DNA from: an uncultured Paracoccaceae bacterium | Lineage (GTDB): Bacteria > Pseudomonadota > Alphaproteobacteria > Rhodobacterales > Rhodobacteraceae | Length of the DNA: 5,676 bases | NCBI GenBank assembly: GCA_938038825.1 | Contig: CALHST010000390.1 | Location: 1-5,676 of the forward strand | Direction: 5' to 3' | Translations under genes and position numbers: made by a program | Shown: positions 5,390-5,676 of the stretch, piece by piece | Numbering within the stretch: position 1 is the first letter of the stretch | Layout: every line of letters starts with the position of its first letter | Notes under the pieces: model-generated | Databases searched by the model: none | What the model was told of the DNA's origin: nothing | What the model saw: the letters and a program-made list of their open reading frames with translations, nothing else

Positions 5390-5445
5390 GCGGCTGTATT
5401 AGGCTTTGGTCGTCTTAGTGGCCACGAATGAACCAATATAGCCGC
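5390..5445. terminator. Long-loop stem after the Hint gene, possible terminator
   Basis: GCGGCTGTATT (5390-5400) pairs with AATATAGCCGC (5435-5445), 11 pairs with one G-T wobble, around a 34-base loop that itself holds TGGTC/GGCCA. CTTTAAAAAC follows on the plus strand. It starts 12 bases after the Hint stop. The long loop and short T run make it a moderate candidate. Confidence 0.4.
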
Positions 5446-5480
5446 CTTTAAAAACTGTCTGGTGTTGATGGCATGTCATG

Positions 5481-5507
5481 CAAGCCTGCCCAACAAGGGC
5501 GCGCTTG
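5481..5507. terminator. Stem-loop just past the TctA-like gene, possible terminator
   Basis: CAAGCCTGCCC (5481-5491) pairs imperfectly with GGGCGCGCTTG (5497-5507) around an AACAA loop, with one mismatch and one wobble. It lies 9 bases beyond the minus-strand stop at 5517-5519. No T tract follows, so it may protect the mRNA end or act with the stem at 5390-5445. Next to it is the short palindrome GCATG-T-CATGC (5471-5481). Confidence 0.4.
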
Positions 5508-5516
5508 GTCCGACAC

Positions 5517-5676
5517 TCAATCGCCGTCGGCAACCCCTGCTGCGCGGGTTTTGGCACGCCGCGCGCGGTAGCTGGGAAGCAGCACCAGAATGGCGGCGAT
5601 GACCAACAGGGCCAATGTCATTGGACGTTCCCATATAAAGCTGACGCCATCATAAAGCTGCATCGAGCGCGAGAAG
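5517..5676 (-). CDS. C-terminal fragment of a tripartite tricarboxylate transporter TctA-type permease (runs off the right edge)
   Basis: The minus strand is open from the right edge to TGA at 5517-5519, giving 52 residues. It begins FSRSMQLYDGVSFIWERP, continues with a hydrophobic segment MTLALLVIAAILVLLP, and ends in a basic, polar tail (YRARRAKTRAAGVADGD). An xxRS(L/M)-x-L-x-xG-x-x-x-F-x-x-RP-(I/M) segment followed by a last membrane helix is how TctA large subunits end. These inner-membrane proteins import carboxylates with a small membrane subunit and a periplasmic binding protein. R. nubinhibens takes up sulfolactate through a tripartite system (SlcHFG), so this may be the importer for the substrate of the left-hand operon. 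That link is inference; only the tail is visible, and another multi-pass membrane protein is possible. Confidence 0.65.
   Translation of the reverse strand, partial: FSRSMQLYDGVSFIWERPMTLALLVIAAILVLLPSYRARRAKTRAAGVADGD

Overview
The window looks like chromosomal DNA of a marine alphaproteobacterium of the Rhodobacterales (Roseobacter group). The pointers are a short surface protein ending in a VPLPA-CTERM sorting signal, a non-splicing Hint protein of the type common in Rhodobacteraceae, a sulfopyruvate decarboxylase gene pair used for organosulfonate breakdown, and moderate-to-high GC content. This assignment is inference from gene content, not from a marker gene.

Layout. Positions 1-2148 (+) hold a tight catabolic operon that enters from the left edge: comD (missing its first codons), comE (ATGA overlap with comD) and an FMN-dependent alpha-hydroxy-acid dehydrogenase 5 bases further on. 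A hairpin at 2157-2184 separates it from a convergent gene (2202-2702, -) for a small VPLPA-CTERM protein. That gene is divergent from an AraC-type regulator (2817-3665, +) across a 114-base promoter region carrying a palindrome. A gene-poor stretch of about 600 bases follows (3666-4261). It contains a minus-frame stretch that reads like decayed coding sequence, several palindromes, and spaced TGACAAA repeats. A Hint-domain protein (4262-5377, +) comes next. Two stem-loops then precede the 3' end of a minus-strand gene that runs off the right edge (5517-5676). That gene encodes what looks like the C-terminus of a tripartite tricarboxylate transporter (TctA-type) large membrane subunit, and it is easily missed because only 52 residues are visible.

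How the genes may work together. The FMN enzyme would oxidise a 2-hydroxy acid to a 2-oxo acid, and ComDE decarboxylates 3-sulfopyruvate to sulfoacetaldehyde. In Roseovarius nubinhibens the same logic is known: SlcHFG tripartite uptake, SlcD membrane-bound sulfolactate dehydrogenase, ComDE, then Xsc. The simplest reading is a 3-sulfolactate degradation locus, with the dehydrogenase as a SlcD candidate and the TctA-like protein possibly the importer. The VPLPA-CTERM protein, the AraC regulator and the Hint protein have no evident link to sulfonate metabolism. I do not see a clearly new biological system. The items most worth a second look are the SlcD assignment, the leaderless Hint protein with its repeat-rich upstream region, and the decayed minus-frame stretch.
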